Assembly (NCBI RefSeq): GCF_024639375.1
Contig: NZ_JAHEIM010000004.1
Coordinates: 1 to 64,000, forward strand
Origin: Rhodoluna sp.
Lineage (GTDB): Bacteria > Actinomycetota > Actinomycetes > Actinomycetales > Microbacteriaceae
Length of the DNA: 64,000 bases
Direction: 5' to 3'
The translations under genes and the position numbers were made by a program. Shown here piece after piece: positions 53,893 to 62,503 of this stretch. Numbering within the stretch: position 1 is the stretch's first letter; the number at the start of each line of letters is the position of its first letter. The notes under the pieces were generated by a model. It did no database searches. It was not told the DNA's origin and saw nothing but the letters and a program-made list of their open reading frames with translations.

Positions 53893-54375
53893 ATGAGCCT
53901 TGAAAACGTAGAACTAATCATGCTGGATGGCACCACTCGAAACTTCTCTGAATTCGCGGGCCAAATGGTGTTGGTCGTAAATGTCGCTTCGCGTTGTGGC
54001 CTCAGCCCGCAGTATGAAGCCCTGGAGAAACTACAAAAAACCTATGGTGACAAAGGTTTCACCGTTCTAGGTGTGCCATCGAATCAGTTTCTACAAGAAC
54101 TGAAAACAAGTGATGACATCGCTGAGTACTGCAGCACTACCTGGGGTGTAACTTTTCCGATGACTGAAAAGGCTGCAGTCAATGGCAAGGGTCGCCATGA
54201 GCTCTATAAAGAACTAGTCAAAACTAAAGATCGCGCCGGATTAGCTGGCCCGGTGCTTTGGAACTTCGAGAAGTTTCTGATTTTGCCAAACGGTGAGATT
54301 CACCGATTTAGACCAACTACCGTGCCTGACGATGCAGAAATTATTTCGTTAATCGAAGCGAACTTATCAAAATAG
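53893..54375 (+). CDS. glutathione/thioredoxin peroxidase (GPx-type, Cys form)
   Basis: 160 aa with the catalytic tetrad region NVASRCGLSPQY (Cys, not Sec), VLGVPSNQF and WNFEKFLI. Thiol peroxidases of this class in bacteria without glutathione use thioredoxin, which fits trxA/trxB in the window. ATG 53893; in-frame codons upstream overlap lysE and are not conserved. Its 3' end overlaps the convergent MFS gene by 35 bp. Confidence 0.9.
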   Translation: MSLENVELIMLDGTTRNFSEFAGQMVLVVNVASRCGLSPQYEALEKLQKTYGDKGFTVLGVPSNQFLQELKTSDDIAEYCSTTWGVTFPMTEKAAVNGKGRHELYKELVKTKDRAGLAGPVLWNFEKFLILPNGEIHRFRPTTVPDDAEIISLIEANLSK

Positions 54376-55543
54376 CTGCGCCTAAACCAAGCACTCCAGA
54401 AATCACCAGAGGCACGGTTCCGAAGCCGCCACCAAGATTCCAAGTCAGTCCTGCCCAGATTCCGGCAATCAAAATGCCGAAACCACTGAGGCCCTGAAGT
54501 CTTGCCTGCACGGTCATCTGTTGGTGATCGGGTGCCAACTTAGACACCCAAGACTTGCCGACCACGTCGTTGGCTGCGGCGAAGCCACCATAGATTGCAA
54601 TCAAAAGAATTGTGATCGCGGGGTCGCTGGTTAGACCCAGGCCGGCATAGGCCACAGCGAAGCAAACCAAACCAATGGCATACACATACTGGGGTTTGAC
54701 GCGGTCGGCCAGCATTCCCATCGGAAAGCTGAGGGCGGCATAGCAAATGTTGAACAAGAGGTAGATTGCAACAACCTGCATCACGTCGAACCCCACCTGG
54801 CTCACGTGCAGAATCAGAAGCGCATCAGGAAAATTCACCAAAGCAAACAACGACAGCAAAGTGACAACCCTGGAAACCCGAGAATCAAGCTTCTGAGAGA
54901 TCTCCGGGTTGTCTTCGGCGGCAACTCCCAAGCTCGGTTTGGCGCGTAGTCGGGTGCGTGGCTCGGTGTCTTTTATAAACAGCACTGCCACCACGGATAG
55001 CACCGCGGGAATGACGGCTATCCAAAGCACGGGGCGAATGTCGTTGTTGAATAGCGACAGCATGGCAAGCGCCAAAAGCGGGCCGATAACCGCGCCGGTG
55101 GTATCTGAGGTGCGGTGAAAGCCAATCACTCGACCGCGGTGGGTTTTATCGACGCCCTGCACCAATATGGCATCGCGCGCTGCCGAGCGCATTCCTTTGC
55201 CAAGGCGATCAACCACTCGGCCAACCAAAACCATTGGCCAAATGCTGGCCAGGGCAACAAATACCTTACCCAGAGCGGCACCGCCATAGCCCAAAAACAC
55301 CATCATCTTGCGCGGAATGTATCGATTGATCCCCCCAGAAGCTAGTTTGGTGGCGGCCATTGCGCCCTCGGCGGCACCTTCGATAGCGCCAACTACTGCC
55401 GCGGGTGCACCGAGCACGCTGTTTAGCAACACCGGCATGATTGGGTAGAGCATCTCGCTGGAGGCGTCTTGCAAAAGCGAAACCCAAGAAATGGCGGCCA
55501 GGTTTCTGGTCAACCAAACTGGTCTGCGGTTTCGCTTTGTCAT
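54341..55543 (-). CDS. MFS transporter
   Basis: 400 aa with about twelve TM helices. The N-terminus ISWVSLLQDASSEMLYPIMP is typical of the MFS group that carries SLLxDxSSEM, and a motif-A-like VVDRLGKGMRSAARDAIL follows TM2-TM3. Substrate unknown; relatives are annotated only as putative drug or sugar exporters. The stop codon of the CHAD gene (55543) meets the start here, so they may be co-transcribed. Confidence 0.85.
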   Translation of the reverse strand: MTKRNRRPVWLTRNLAAISWVSLLQDASSEMLYPIMPVLLNSVLGAPAAVVGAIEGAAEGAMAATKLASGGINRYIPRKMMVFLGYGGAALGKVFVALASIWPMVLVGRVVDRLGKGMRSAARDAILVQGVDKTHRGRVIGFHRTSDTTGAVIGPLLALAMLSLFNNDIRPVLWIAVIPAVLSVVAVLFIKDTEPRTRLRAKPSLGVAAEDNPEISQKLDSRVSRVVTLLSLFALVNFPDALLILHVSQVGFDVMQVVAIYLLFNICYAALSFPMGMLADRVKPQYVYAIGLVCFAVAYAGLGLTSDPAITILLIAIYGGFAAANDVVGKSWVSKLAPDHQQMTVQARLQGLSGFGILIAGIWAGLTWNLGGGFGTVPLVISGVLGLGAAILISSLRLTK

Positions 55544-56298
55544 CAGAATCGCAGTTTAGCCCCCATCAACCCGCGCAGTTCAAATTGCTGATTGGCCAAC
55601 AATTGGTCGAGCTGTTGGTCGCCATCATTGGCCTGTAACCAATTGCGTGCAATCACTAAATCGTTGAAGTCGCCAAGCATGGTCTGAGCGGCGACGAGTT
55701 TAGTAACTTTTGCTGCCATCTTTTGGTTGGGTGTATGCAGAATGCAAACTTCACCGAGATAGCGCACACGCTTAGTTGCAATTCGAAGTTGATGCAGCTT
55801 TCTATCGCTCGATTTTTTGAAACTAACATCCCGCGTCATTTTCTTGAGTTCACGATAGCGATGTTTAAAAAGCGGTTTGGCAAACTTCATGAATTCACGC
55901 ACGAAACGTTTTTTCATTTTTGCATTTTGCAAAAAGTTTTGTAATTCCAAAAACATTTCATCGCAGCGCGGGCTGTTGATTGCTTCAGCTAGCAACTTTT
56001 GTTGAGCAGTTGATTTAACCCCCACGACCTTGCGCAAGACAGAGGCATCTCGCACCGCGCTAATCAAGTCGTCAATCCAAGAAAGCTCTATCAACAATGC
56101 ACGAAGGCGCTCTTTGTCTTCAAATAAGAACGACAAGTTCTTTAGATTAGAGCGAACCTCGCGCAAACCAACGCGAAAATCATGCAACTCTTCGGGTGCT
56201 TTGGCATCAAGCATGAACTCTTTGTGCGCCATCATCTTTGCAACGGATTGCAAAAACAAATTGCGAATTTGATGCTCGGTTTCTTTGTAGTCACCCAT
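55543..56298 (-). CDS. CHAD-domain protein
   Basis: 251 aa, mostly helical. CHAD signatures ELHDFRVGLREVRSNLKNLS and KLHQLRIATKRVRYLGEV provide the paired histidines and many Arg/Lys residues that bind polyphosphate. It has no CYTH partner domain. CHAD proteins localise to polyphosphate granules in other bacteria; the sequence here shows the basic helical core. ATG 56298 is chosen over an in-frame GTG at 56307. No ppk gene is in the window. Confidence 0.87.
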   Translation of the reverse strand: MGDYKETEHQIRNLFLQSVAKMMAHKEFMLDAKAPEELHDFRVGLREVRSNLKNLSFLFEDKERLRALLIELSWIDDLISAVRDASVLRKVVGVKSTAQQKLLAEAINSPRCDEMFLELQNFLQNAKMKKRFVREFMKFAKPLFKHRYRELKKMTRDVSFKKSSDRKLHQLRIATKRVRYLGEVCILHTPNQKMAAKVTKLVAAQTMLGDFNDLVIARNWLQANDGDQQLDQLLANQQFELRGLMGAKLRF

Positions 56299-56313
56299 CA
56301 GAGTCACATTGAC

Positions 56314-57330
56314 TTACAAAATTTCGGCGCCAATAATGCGAATCACTTCAGCACAGGTCGCAATGTTTGCAATTGAGTCTGCGTGAGATTCATAAGGTGA
56401 TTCCATAAGTCCCTGGTCAACAAAGCTAGCCAGTGCAGTTGCCTGGTATGACAAACCTTCGTGACCCACCACACCGGTTTCGTCGTGCCAAAATTCGGTT
56501 GGTGCACCAAAATCAACGGGAGAAATGCCAACACTTCCCGGAATAAAGAACTCTGGGCCAACGGTGAGCTTGGCTTTTGAACCACCAACCTGAGCAGGGC
56601 CGTGAATGGCAGCGCGTGCCGAAAGCAAAATGTAGGCGCGAGCTCCTGACTCATAGCCAAGCTGAACTGACACTTCTTCTTCAACACCGTTTGGGTGAAG
56701 CACCGCTTGAGCGGTGATGGTTTTTGGGTTGCCCAAGAAGGTCTGAACAAAACTCACCGGATAAATGCCCATGTCGAAGAACGGGTCACCGTGACCCTTC
56801 TTCCACAGACGACCAATCTCAAGGTTGGCCTGGCACATGCTGACATTCACAATGTCGATGTCACCCAAGGTGTTGGCTTCAATTAACTGACGAATAAGGT
56901 CATACTGCGGCAGGTAGCGAGTCCACATTGCCTCCATGACCAGCACACCTGCAGCATTGGCAGCGGCAAAGATTTCCTCGGCCTCGGCAACATCCAAAGT
57001 GATTGGTTTTTCAATCAACACATGCTTGCCAGCGGCGATTGCCATGAGTGCGTGATCGCGGTGCTGAGTAGGCAAGGTGGGAATGTAGACAACATCAATG
57101 TCTTCGCGAGCTAACAAAGACTCGTAATTGTCATACGCATCGATGCCGAACTCAGCGGCAAAATTTTCGGCCTTACCAGGGGTGCGCGATGCAACGGCAA
57201 CAATCTTTTGAGTTGTGTGTTTTTGCACGCCGGTCACAAATGCGTGTGCAATAGCGGCCGCGCCCAAGATGCCCCAACGCAACGTTGAAACAGATTTTGG
57301 GTCAATGACATTTGGTTTAGGCAGGCTCAT
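56314..57330 (-). CDS. Gfo/Idh/MocA-family NAD(P)-dependent oxidoreductase
   Basis: 338 aa. The Rossmann domain carries WGILGAAAIAHAFVTGVQKH, VAVASRTPGKAENFAAEFGI and the E-K-P motif HVLIEKPITLDVAEAEE. The C-terminal catalytic domain has GDPFFDMGIYPVSFVQTFLG. Oxidises sugars or inositol-like polyols; the substrate is not identifiable. Has its own leaderless promoter, with TAGACT 6 nt before the ATG. Confidence 0.9.
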   Translation of the reverse strand: MSLPKPNVIDPKSVSTLRWGILGAAAIAHAFVTGVQKHTTQKIVAVASRTPGKAENFAAEFGIDAYDNYESLLAREDIDVVYIPTLPTQHRDHALMAIAAGKHVLIEKPITLDVAEAEEIFAAANAAGVLVMEAMWTRYLPQYDLIRQLIEANTLGDIDIVNVSMCQANLEIGRLWKKGHGDPFFDMGIYPVSFVQTFLGNPKTITAQAVLHPNGVEEEVSVQLGYESGARAYILLSARAAIHGPAQVGGSKAKLTVGPEFFIPGSVGISPVDFGAPTEFWHDETGVVGHEGLSYQATALASFVDQGLMESPYESHADSIANIATCAEVIRIIGAEIL

Positions 57331-57336
57331 GCATGC

Positions 57337-57342
57337 AGTCTA
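57337..57342 (-). promoter_or_regulatory. -10 element for leaderless Gfo/Idh gene
   Basis: TAGACT on the minus strand, 6 nt before the ATG at 57330. Confidence 0.5.
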
Positions 57343-58377
57343 AACGTTCTGCCTTGCTGCAAAGTTAAGAATCTCGCGTGCCAATGCGTAGTCAAGTCGC
57401 CGGCGCCGTTTGCCATTTTTGTCGTTGCCCTTAAACGGTGCCAACACCAAATCTTGTGATTCACCGCGGATACTCGCAAGCCGCTCATTCGCAATGCGAA
57501 TTACTTCTGCAATCTGTGCATCACTCAGGTTTGGCATCTCGACATATGTCATCAAGCGGGAACTGTGACTAACTTTGCCAGCGGCATATTTGAAATCCTT
57601 AGCCAACATGAATGCAATCGGCGTGACACCGTCACTGCTGTCTACTGCTCGCAAACCAATGCGACCAGCGGCAACATTGAAGTGAATTACAGATTTTTTG
57701 TAATTCGAGAATTTGCGTAAAGCCAAAAGCGCATCGAGCTCGCCAATCTTTTTGTTATTCACAAACACTTGGCTTTTCTTGGCAGTAGGCCCAAAACAGG
57801 CAACCACTGCAGGCGCCTCGGTGTCGCTAAACAAGTCACCCTCAATGACCGAAACCAATTGCAAGCGTGACTTATCAAAACTCGACAGCAAGAAAGTCTC
57901 TGGAACAATCGCCACAACATAGTCGGCTACCGCAAGAGATCTATCGAGTGCCAACTTATAGAGGTTGTCGAAACCCTTGGCGAAATACTTAGCCACCAGC
58001 GAATCAACGCCCTTGCGCTTAGCTGAGTGGTTGGCCAAGTAAGGCGGGTTGGTAATAATCACTGCGCCGGCCGGGTTGGCAATCTTTTTGAGTGAGTCAT
58101 TCTTTGGCCAATGCTTGCTGGCGATATCGAAACCCTGAATCGCGACACCAAATTCGGCAGCAACCAAATGCAGCAGGTGGCCATCCCCAGCAAATGGGTC
58201 TAAGGCAACTGGTGAAGCCGCAAATGCCTCGGATAAAAACTTGCGTACCGGTTTGTTTAGCCAGGCGCTGTCGGTGGTGAAAAACTCACCGCGCGAAACT
58301 TTACCCGCGTCGATTTTTGTAATTCGACCACGCTCGGCCGAAACCAGCATTTCGCCTAGCCGGCGCCCTTTTTGCAT
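57340..58377 (-). CDS. orphan N6-adenine DNA/RNA methyltransferase (NPPY class)
   Basis: 345 aa. SAM motif VALDPFAGDGHLLHLVAAEF and the catalytic NPPY in AVIITNPPYLANHSAKRKGV indicate amino-methylation of adenine. The N-terminal part EFFTTDSAWLNKPVRKFLSE resembles type II modification enzymes. No endonuclease or specificity subunit is adjacent. The C-terminal segment is rich in Lys/Arg. ATG 58377 is preferred over an upstream in-frame start because CAGACT lies 6 nt before it. Could alternatively modify rRNA. Divergent from ppiA. Confidence 0.75.
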   Translation of the reverse strand: MQKGRRLGEMLVSAERGRITKIDAGKVSRGEFFTTDSAWLNKPVRKFLSEAFAASPVALDPFAGDGHLLHLVAAEFGVAIQGFDIASKHWPKNDSLKKIANPAGAVIITNPPYLANHSAKRKGVDSLVAKYFAKGFDNLYKLALDRSLAVADYVVAIVPETFLLSSFDKSRLQLVSVIEGDLFSDTEAPAVVACFGPTAKKSQVFVNNKKIGELDALLALRKFSNYKKSVIHFNVAAGRIGLRAVDSSDGVTPIAFMLAKDFKYAAGKVSHSSRLMTYVEMPNLSDAQIAEVIRIANERLASIRGESQDLVLAPFKGNDKNGKRRRRLDYALAREILNFAARQNV

Positions 58378-58383
58378 ACGACG

Positions 58384-58389
58384 AGTCTG
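58384..58389 (-). promoter_or_regulatory. -10 element for leaderless methyltransferase gene
   Basis: CAGACT on the minus strand, 6 nt before the ATG at 58377. Confidence 0.4.
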
Positions 58390-58422
58390 CCATGAGCCGG
58401 CTCTCGTGCCAGAATAGTGAGC

Positions 58423-58953
58423 ATGACTCAGCACACATCAGTAGCCACTATCCACACCAACCACGGAGCAATCAAGATCAACCTATTTGGTCTGCACGCT
58501 CCCAAGACCGTTGAGAACTTTGAGGGCCTAGCCACCGGTTCTATCGAATGGCGCGACCCACGCACCGGCGCGACCCAGACCAACAAGCCGCTTTACAACG
58601 GCGTAATTTTTCACCGCATCATTCAGCAGTTCATGCTGCAGGGTGGCGACCCAACCGGCACCGGCATGGGCGGCCCTGGCTACCAGTTCGGCGATGAGAT
58701 CAACTCAGAGCTCAACTTCAACGAGCCTTTCAAGCTAGCCATGGCAAACGCCGGCCCTGGCACCAACGGTTCACAGTTCTTCATCACAACCGCTCCAACC
58801 ACTTGGTTGTTTGGCAAGCACACCGTATTCGGCGAGGTTGCAGACGAGGTTTCAAAGAAGGTTGTTCTGCAGATTGAAGGCGTAGAGACCGACGGTCGCG
58901 ATAAGCCACTTGATGACGTAATCATCGAATCAATCACCATCGAGAAGGTTTAG
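58423..58953 (+). CDS. ppiA: peptidyl-prolyl cis-trans isomerase (cyclophilin)
   Basis: 176 aa cyclophilin: AIKINLFGLHAPKTVENFEG, VIFHRIIQQFMLQGGDPTGT, and NGSQFFITTAPTTWLFGKHTVFGEV (active-site Arg, Phe, His). Cytoplasmic, no signal peptide. First gene of the conserved ppiA-rhomboid pair next to crgA and pknAB. Start ATG 58423; GTG 58417 is possible, but CAGAAT at 58410-58415 favours the ATG in a leaderless message. Confidence 0.95.
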   Translation: MTQHTSVATIHTNHGAIKINLFGLHAPKTVENFEGLATGSIEWRDPRTGATQTNKPLYNGVIFHRIIQQFMLQGGDPTGTGMGGPGYQFGDEINSELNFNEPFKLAMANAGPGTNGSQFFITTAPTTWLFGKHTVFGEVADEVSKKVVLQIEGVETDGRDKPLDDVIIESITIEKV

Positions 58954-59597
58954 TGAACTTCATCACTCAAAGTCGCGCAAAGGTCACACTGGCCTTAGTA
59001 GCGATCAATGTTTTGTTGTGGGTCGGGCAGATTCTGCCCGGCTCGCACCTAACTGAGCAGCTTTTCTTTGCGCCGGCGCTGGCAACCAGCGAACCTTGGC
59101 GCTTCATCACCGCGGGCTTCGTGCACTCTCCGAGCAACCCGCTGCATGTTTTGCTCAACATGTATTCCATTTACATCTTTGGCCAAATTCTTGAGCCAAT
59201 GCTGGGCCGCGTTCGATACCTTGCCCTGTACCTAGTTTCAGTGCTTGGCGGCTCAGTTGCCGTGCTTTACCTGGGCGACCCATACACCCCGGTGGTTGGC
59301 GCATCCGGGGCATTCTTTGGCCTAATGGCCGCCTATTTCGTGGTTTTGCGCTCGGTGGGCGCGGGTTCACGCGGCATGGTCGGCCTGATTGCCATCAACC
59401 TTTTCTTCGGATTCATCGTGCCCGGCATTAGTTGGCAGGGTCACGTGGGTGGTCTGCTAGCCGGTGGTGCAGTGGCTTCGCTTTATGCGGCCACCCGCAA
59501 CGAGCAACAAAAAACCGCCCAAAAGCTAGGTTTGCTAGCGATTGTGGCGGTGTTTGTAGCTTTGGCTATTTATAAAGCCAATAACTTAAGTTTGTAA
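58953..59597 (+). CDS. rhomboid-family intramembrane serine protease
   Basis: 214 aa, six TM segments. The serine motif GASGAFFGLMAAYF and the histidine motif HVGGLLAGGAVASL form the dyad, and HVLLNMYSIYIFG holds the family N-x-x-x-H-like region. Cuts TM helices in the membrane; targets unknown. GTG start overlaps the ppiA stop by one base. The stop lies 1 bp from the convergent crgA stop. Confidence 0.93.
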   Translation: MNFITQSRAKVTLALVAINVLLWVGQILPGSHLTEQLFFAPALATSEPWRFITAGFVHSPSNPLHVLLNMYSIYIFGQILEPMLGRVRYLALYLVSVLGGSVAVLYLGDPYTPVVGASGAFFGLMAAYFVVLRSVGAGSRGMVGLIAINLFFGFIVPGISWQGHVGGLLAGGAVASLYAATRNEQQKTAQKLGLLAIVAVFVALAIYKANNLSL

Positions 59598-59598
59598 T

Positions 59599-59853
59599 TT
59601 ACTTCCAGCGGGTCGACATCATGAAGCCGACCATTGAGATGCCGAAGCCAATCAGGATGTTCCAGTTCTCAAGGTTCCATGGAGTGCCGGCTCCTAGCGG
59701 GAACTGTGCACTGGTCACGTAGTAAGTGATAATCCAGACGAGGCCCAAAAGCATGAAGCCGAACATCAGTGGCTTGAACCAGGCTGGGTTCGGTGCGTCT
59801 TCACCCTTAGGTGCTTGAGGCTTTGCTGGCTTAGTTAGTTTCTTTTCAGACAT
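59599..59853 (-). CDS. crgA: cell division protein CrgA
   Basis: 84 aa: a lysine/proline-rich cytoplasmic N-terminus (KLTKPAKPQAPKGEDAPNPA), two TM helices joined by a short outer loop (TSAQFPLGAGTPWNLENW) and the conserved end GFMMSTRWK. CrgA places FtsI and PBPs at the septum in mycobacteria. TAGAAT 6 nt before the ATG gives an ideal leaderless promoter. Confidence 0.96.
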   Translation of the reverse strand: MSEKKLTKPAKPQAPKGEDAPNPAWFKPLMFGFMLLGLVWIITYYVTSAQFPLGAGTPWNLENWNILIGFGISMVGFMMSTRWK

Positions 59854-59859
59854 GCGCCA

Positions 59860-59865
59860 ATTCTA
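59860..59865 (-). promoter_or_regulatory. -10 element for leaderless crgA
   Basis: TAGAAT on the minus strand, 6 nt before the ATG at 59853. Confidence 0.6.
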
Positions 59866-59912
59866 CACTTGGCGCTTTGGCCCACGCTCATCCAAAGTAG
59901 GCTTAATGTCTC

Positions 59913-60569
59913 ATGGTTAAGATTCTGGTTTTAGACAACTACGACAGCTTTGTTTATACCCTCAACGGTTATTTGCAGCAGCTTGGCGCGGAAACTGAAG
60001 TTTTGCGCAACGACGTGGTGACCGAGGCTGAGTTGCCAGGACTTCTAGCCAAATACGACGCGGTGCTGCTCAGCCCAGGCCCTGGCACCCCGGCCGATGC
60101 GGGTTTGAGCATTCCTGTGGTTAAGTTGGCGCTGCAGAGTGGCCAGCCGGTGTTTGGTGTTTGCCTAGGCCACCAAGCAATCGCCGAAGCCATGGGTGCA
60201 ACCGTGACCAGCGCCGAAGAATTGATGCACGGCAAAACCTCGCTGGTGAACCACGATGATTCTTTGATCTTCAAGGATGTTGCCGAGCCATTCACCGCGA
60301 CTCGTTATCACTCACTGGCAGTTGTTGATTCGACAGTGCCAGCCGATTTGCTTGTTACCGCGCGCACTGCGCCAACTGAAACTTCAAAGGGCGGCGTAAT
60401 CATGGCGCTGCAACACAAGAGCAAACCAATTTATGGTGTGCAATATCACCCAGAGTCAGTGTTGACCCAACACGGTTACCAAATGCTTGGCAACTGGTTG
60501 GAGTCGATTGGCCTTAATGGTGCTGCTGAGCGTGCGAAAGATTTGTCGCCGCTGGTTAATTTGTCTTAG
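59913..60569 (+). CDS. pabA: aminodeoxychorismate/anthranilate synthase component II (glutamine amidotransferase)
   Basis: 218-aa class I glutamine amidotransferase: VLDNYDSFVYTLNGYLQQLG, LLSPGPGTPADAG, the nucleophile in VFGVCLGHQAIAEAMG and the His/Glu of GVQYHPESVLTQHG. Supplies ammonia to component I for folate or tryptophan synthesis; the partner is not in this window, so pabA versus trpG cannot be settled. CTTAAT lies just before the ATG, so it may be leaderless. Normal pknB neighbour. Confidence 0.9.
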   Translation: MVKILVLDNYDSFVYTLNGYLQQLGAETEVLRNDVVTEAELPGLLAKYDAVLLSPGPGTPADAGLSIPVVKLALQSGQPVFGVCLGHQAIAEAMGATVTSAEELMHGKTSLVNHDDSLIFKDVAEPFTATRYHSLAVVDSTVPADLLVTARTAPTETSKGGVIMALQHKSKPIYGVQYHPESVLTQHGYQMLGNWLESIGLNGAAERAKDLSPLVNLS

Positions 60570-60613
60570 ACGAAGTTAATCAACGAACTTGAATTACAAG
60601 TTCAGGCTATTGA

Positions 60614-62452
60614 TTACTGACAAGCAACGTAAAGCACGATTGCAGATTTCTGCGGCGCAAGCCCCGGCAGAATCGACTGATCAACCACAATGGTGCCGGC
60701 TGTTCCGGTGCAGGCATCCTTAGTTGTAATTGAAACCGTGAAACCTACTTCTGGTGAAAGTAGTGCCGAACGAGCGTCGCTCACCGAAAGGTTGCGCACA
60801 TCAGGAACCATAACCTTGCCGTTTGAAATTACAAGATTCACAGCAGTGCCTTCGGCAATTTGAGTGTTCAAGGCTGGGTCAGATTCAATCACTTGACCAG
60901 CTGGCACCGTAGCGCTGTTTGCCTGAGTGATTGTGCCAAGAGTAAGTTTTGCGGCGGCAAGAGCAGCACTTGCAGCGCTCTCGGTGAGGTTAGCCAAAGT
61001 TGGAACCAACACGGTGTTCTTGCCACTCGACACATAAACAATGATCGAAGTGCGCTCGGGAACAGTTGTGCCTGCCGGTGGATCGGTGCGAATGATGGTG
61101 TCAACCGCAATGGTGTCGCTCGGCTCGGTTACTTTTTGCACCAACAAACCTTGGCCGGTAAGTGCGCTGTAGCCGTCTGTGTAAGTCTGGCTAACCACGT
61201 TGGCAACATCAATGCCCGATGGGCTTGGAATGATGTTGGCTCCAAGGTTGCCCAGGCTCACCAGCCAAATCATGAGTCCAACAAAAATCACGCCAACTGC
61301 AGAACCGATGGTCCAAATCAAACCTTTGGATGGCCCGCCACTGCGAGTAAGCAAGCGAACCGGGCCGCTGCCGTTGGTGCTTGGAATCTCTACGCCAAGA
61401 GTGGCGAACGGGTTGGTGCCAGTGCCAACCGGGCCGGTGTTGCTAGTAGCCTCACTTGGCAATGGGTTGCTGGTTACACCGCTGTCGCGGAACAAAGCTT
61501 CGAAGTCATCATCGGCAACGTTGCGAATGATTTCAGTTTGCTGAGTTGAAACATTTGCCAGTGGCGATGCGTGAATTGGGCTTGGAGCTGTTGCCGGTGA
61601 ACCTGCGGCAGCGGCAAGCAAGTTCTCACGGAACTCTTCTGCAGTTTGAAAACGGTCTTCGCGGTTTTTTGCAAGTGCACGCAAAACAACTTGATCAAGT
61701 TCGGCAGTGATGCTCGGGTCAAACGAAGATGGTGCCGGCACTGCTTCGCTCACGTGTTGGTAGGCAACTGAAACAGCAGTCTCACCCTTGAACGGTGGGC
61801 GACCAGCAAGCATTTCGTAAAGCAGCACACCAGCTGAATAAAGATCGGTGCGTGAGTCAACAGTTTCACCGCGAGCTTGCTCTGGTGAGAAATATTGTGC
61901 GGTGCCAACGATGCCACTGGTGTGCGCCATTGTGGCTGATGAATCTGACACTGCGCGAGCAATACCGAAATCCATAACCTTCACTTGGCCACCGTCGGTG
62001 ATCATTACGTTGGCAGCTTTAATGTCGCGGTGAATTACACCAGCGCGGTGAGAAATTTCTAGAGCGGTTAGAACTCCGCTGGCATAGTCGATGGCTTCTT
62101 GAAGTGAAAGGCGACGACCGTGCATGATGTCGCGAAGAAGTTCACCCTTTACATATTCCATAACGATGTATGGAACCTTTTGTTCGTTGCCGTATTCGTC
62201 ACGAGTGATCTCTTCACCGGCGTCGTAAACGCGAACGATGGTTGGGTGGGCCATGCGAGCAGAAGCTTGAGCCTCTTGACGAAAGCGAGCTTCGAAACTT
62301 GGGTCGTTGGCAAGATCTGACTTGAGCAACTTGATTGCAACGGTGCGACCCAAACGGGTGTCTACACCTTCATAAACATCGGCCATGCCACCGCGACCGA
62401 TGAGGCTTCCAACCTCATAGCGACCTGCGATAACTCGCTGACTCTCAAGCAA
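60614..62452 (-). CDS. pknB: Ser/Thr protein kinase PknB with three PASTA domains
   Basis: 612 aa. The cytoplasmic kinase (about 1-275) has GRGGMADVYEGVDTRLGRTV, VAIKLL, VIHRDIKAANVMI, DFGIAR and a Thr-containing activation segment (MAHTSGIVGTAQYFSPEQAR). A Ser/Thr/Pro-rich juxtamembrane part leads to one TM (about 370-392), then three extracellular PASTA repeats (each with a V-P-x-L/V-x-N/G-L pattern) sensing muropeptides. TTG start with GGAG six nt upstream. pknA lies upstream in the same direction. Confidence 0.96.
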   Translation of the reverse strand: MLESQRVIAGRYEVGSLIGRGGMADVYEGVDTRLGRTVAIKLLKSDLANDPSFEARFRQEAQASARMAHPTIVRVYDAGEEITRDEYGNEQKVPYIVMEYVKGELLRDIMHGRRLSLQEAIDYASGVLTALEISHRAGVIHRDIKAANVMITDGGQVKVMDFGIARAVSDSSATMAHTSGIVGTAQYFSPEQARGETVDSRTDLYSAGVLLYEMLAGRPPFKGETAVSVAYQHVSEAVPAPSSFDPSITAELDQVVLRALAKNREDRFQTAEEFRENLLAAAAGSPATAPSPIHASPLANVSTQQTEIIRNVADDDFEALFRDSGVTSNPLPSEATSNTGPVGTGTNPFATLGVEIPSTNGSGPVRLLTRSGGPSKGLIWTIGSAVGVIFVGLMIWLVSLGNLGANIIPSPSGIDVANVVSQTYTDGYSALTGQGLLVQKVTEPSDTIAVDTIIRTDPPAGTTVPERTSIIVYVSSGKNTVLVPTLANLTESAASAALAAAKLTLGTITQANSATVPAGQVIESDPALNTQIAEGTAVNLVISNGKVMVPDVRNLSVSDARSALLSPEVGFTVSITTKDACTGTAGTIVVDQSILPGLAPQKSAIVLYVACQ

Positions 62453-62503
62453 TCTTTACTCCAATTAGTTGTAGGGGTTCGGCGATAAGTCTAATCTGCC
62501 GAC

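Noticed and set aside
52469-58423. Integrated element attached at tRNA-Ala
   Set aside because: No integrase, transposase or repeat of the tRNA 3' end was found by reading; the genes look like ordinary chromosomal genes.
60585-60603. GAACTTG-AATTA-CAAGTTC inverted repeat between pabA and pknB
   Set aside because: Could be a weak bidirectional terminator, but the stem is only 7 bp and no T-tract follows; it also lacks the CGAAC-N4-GTTCG form of a LexA box.
60860-61549. 229-codon plus-strand frame opposite pknB
   Set aside because: Antisense shadow of a clear kinase gene; composition is not protein-like and no start signal is present.
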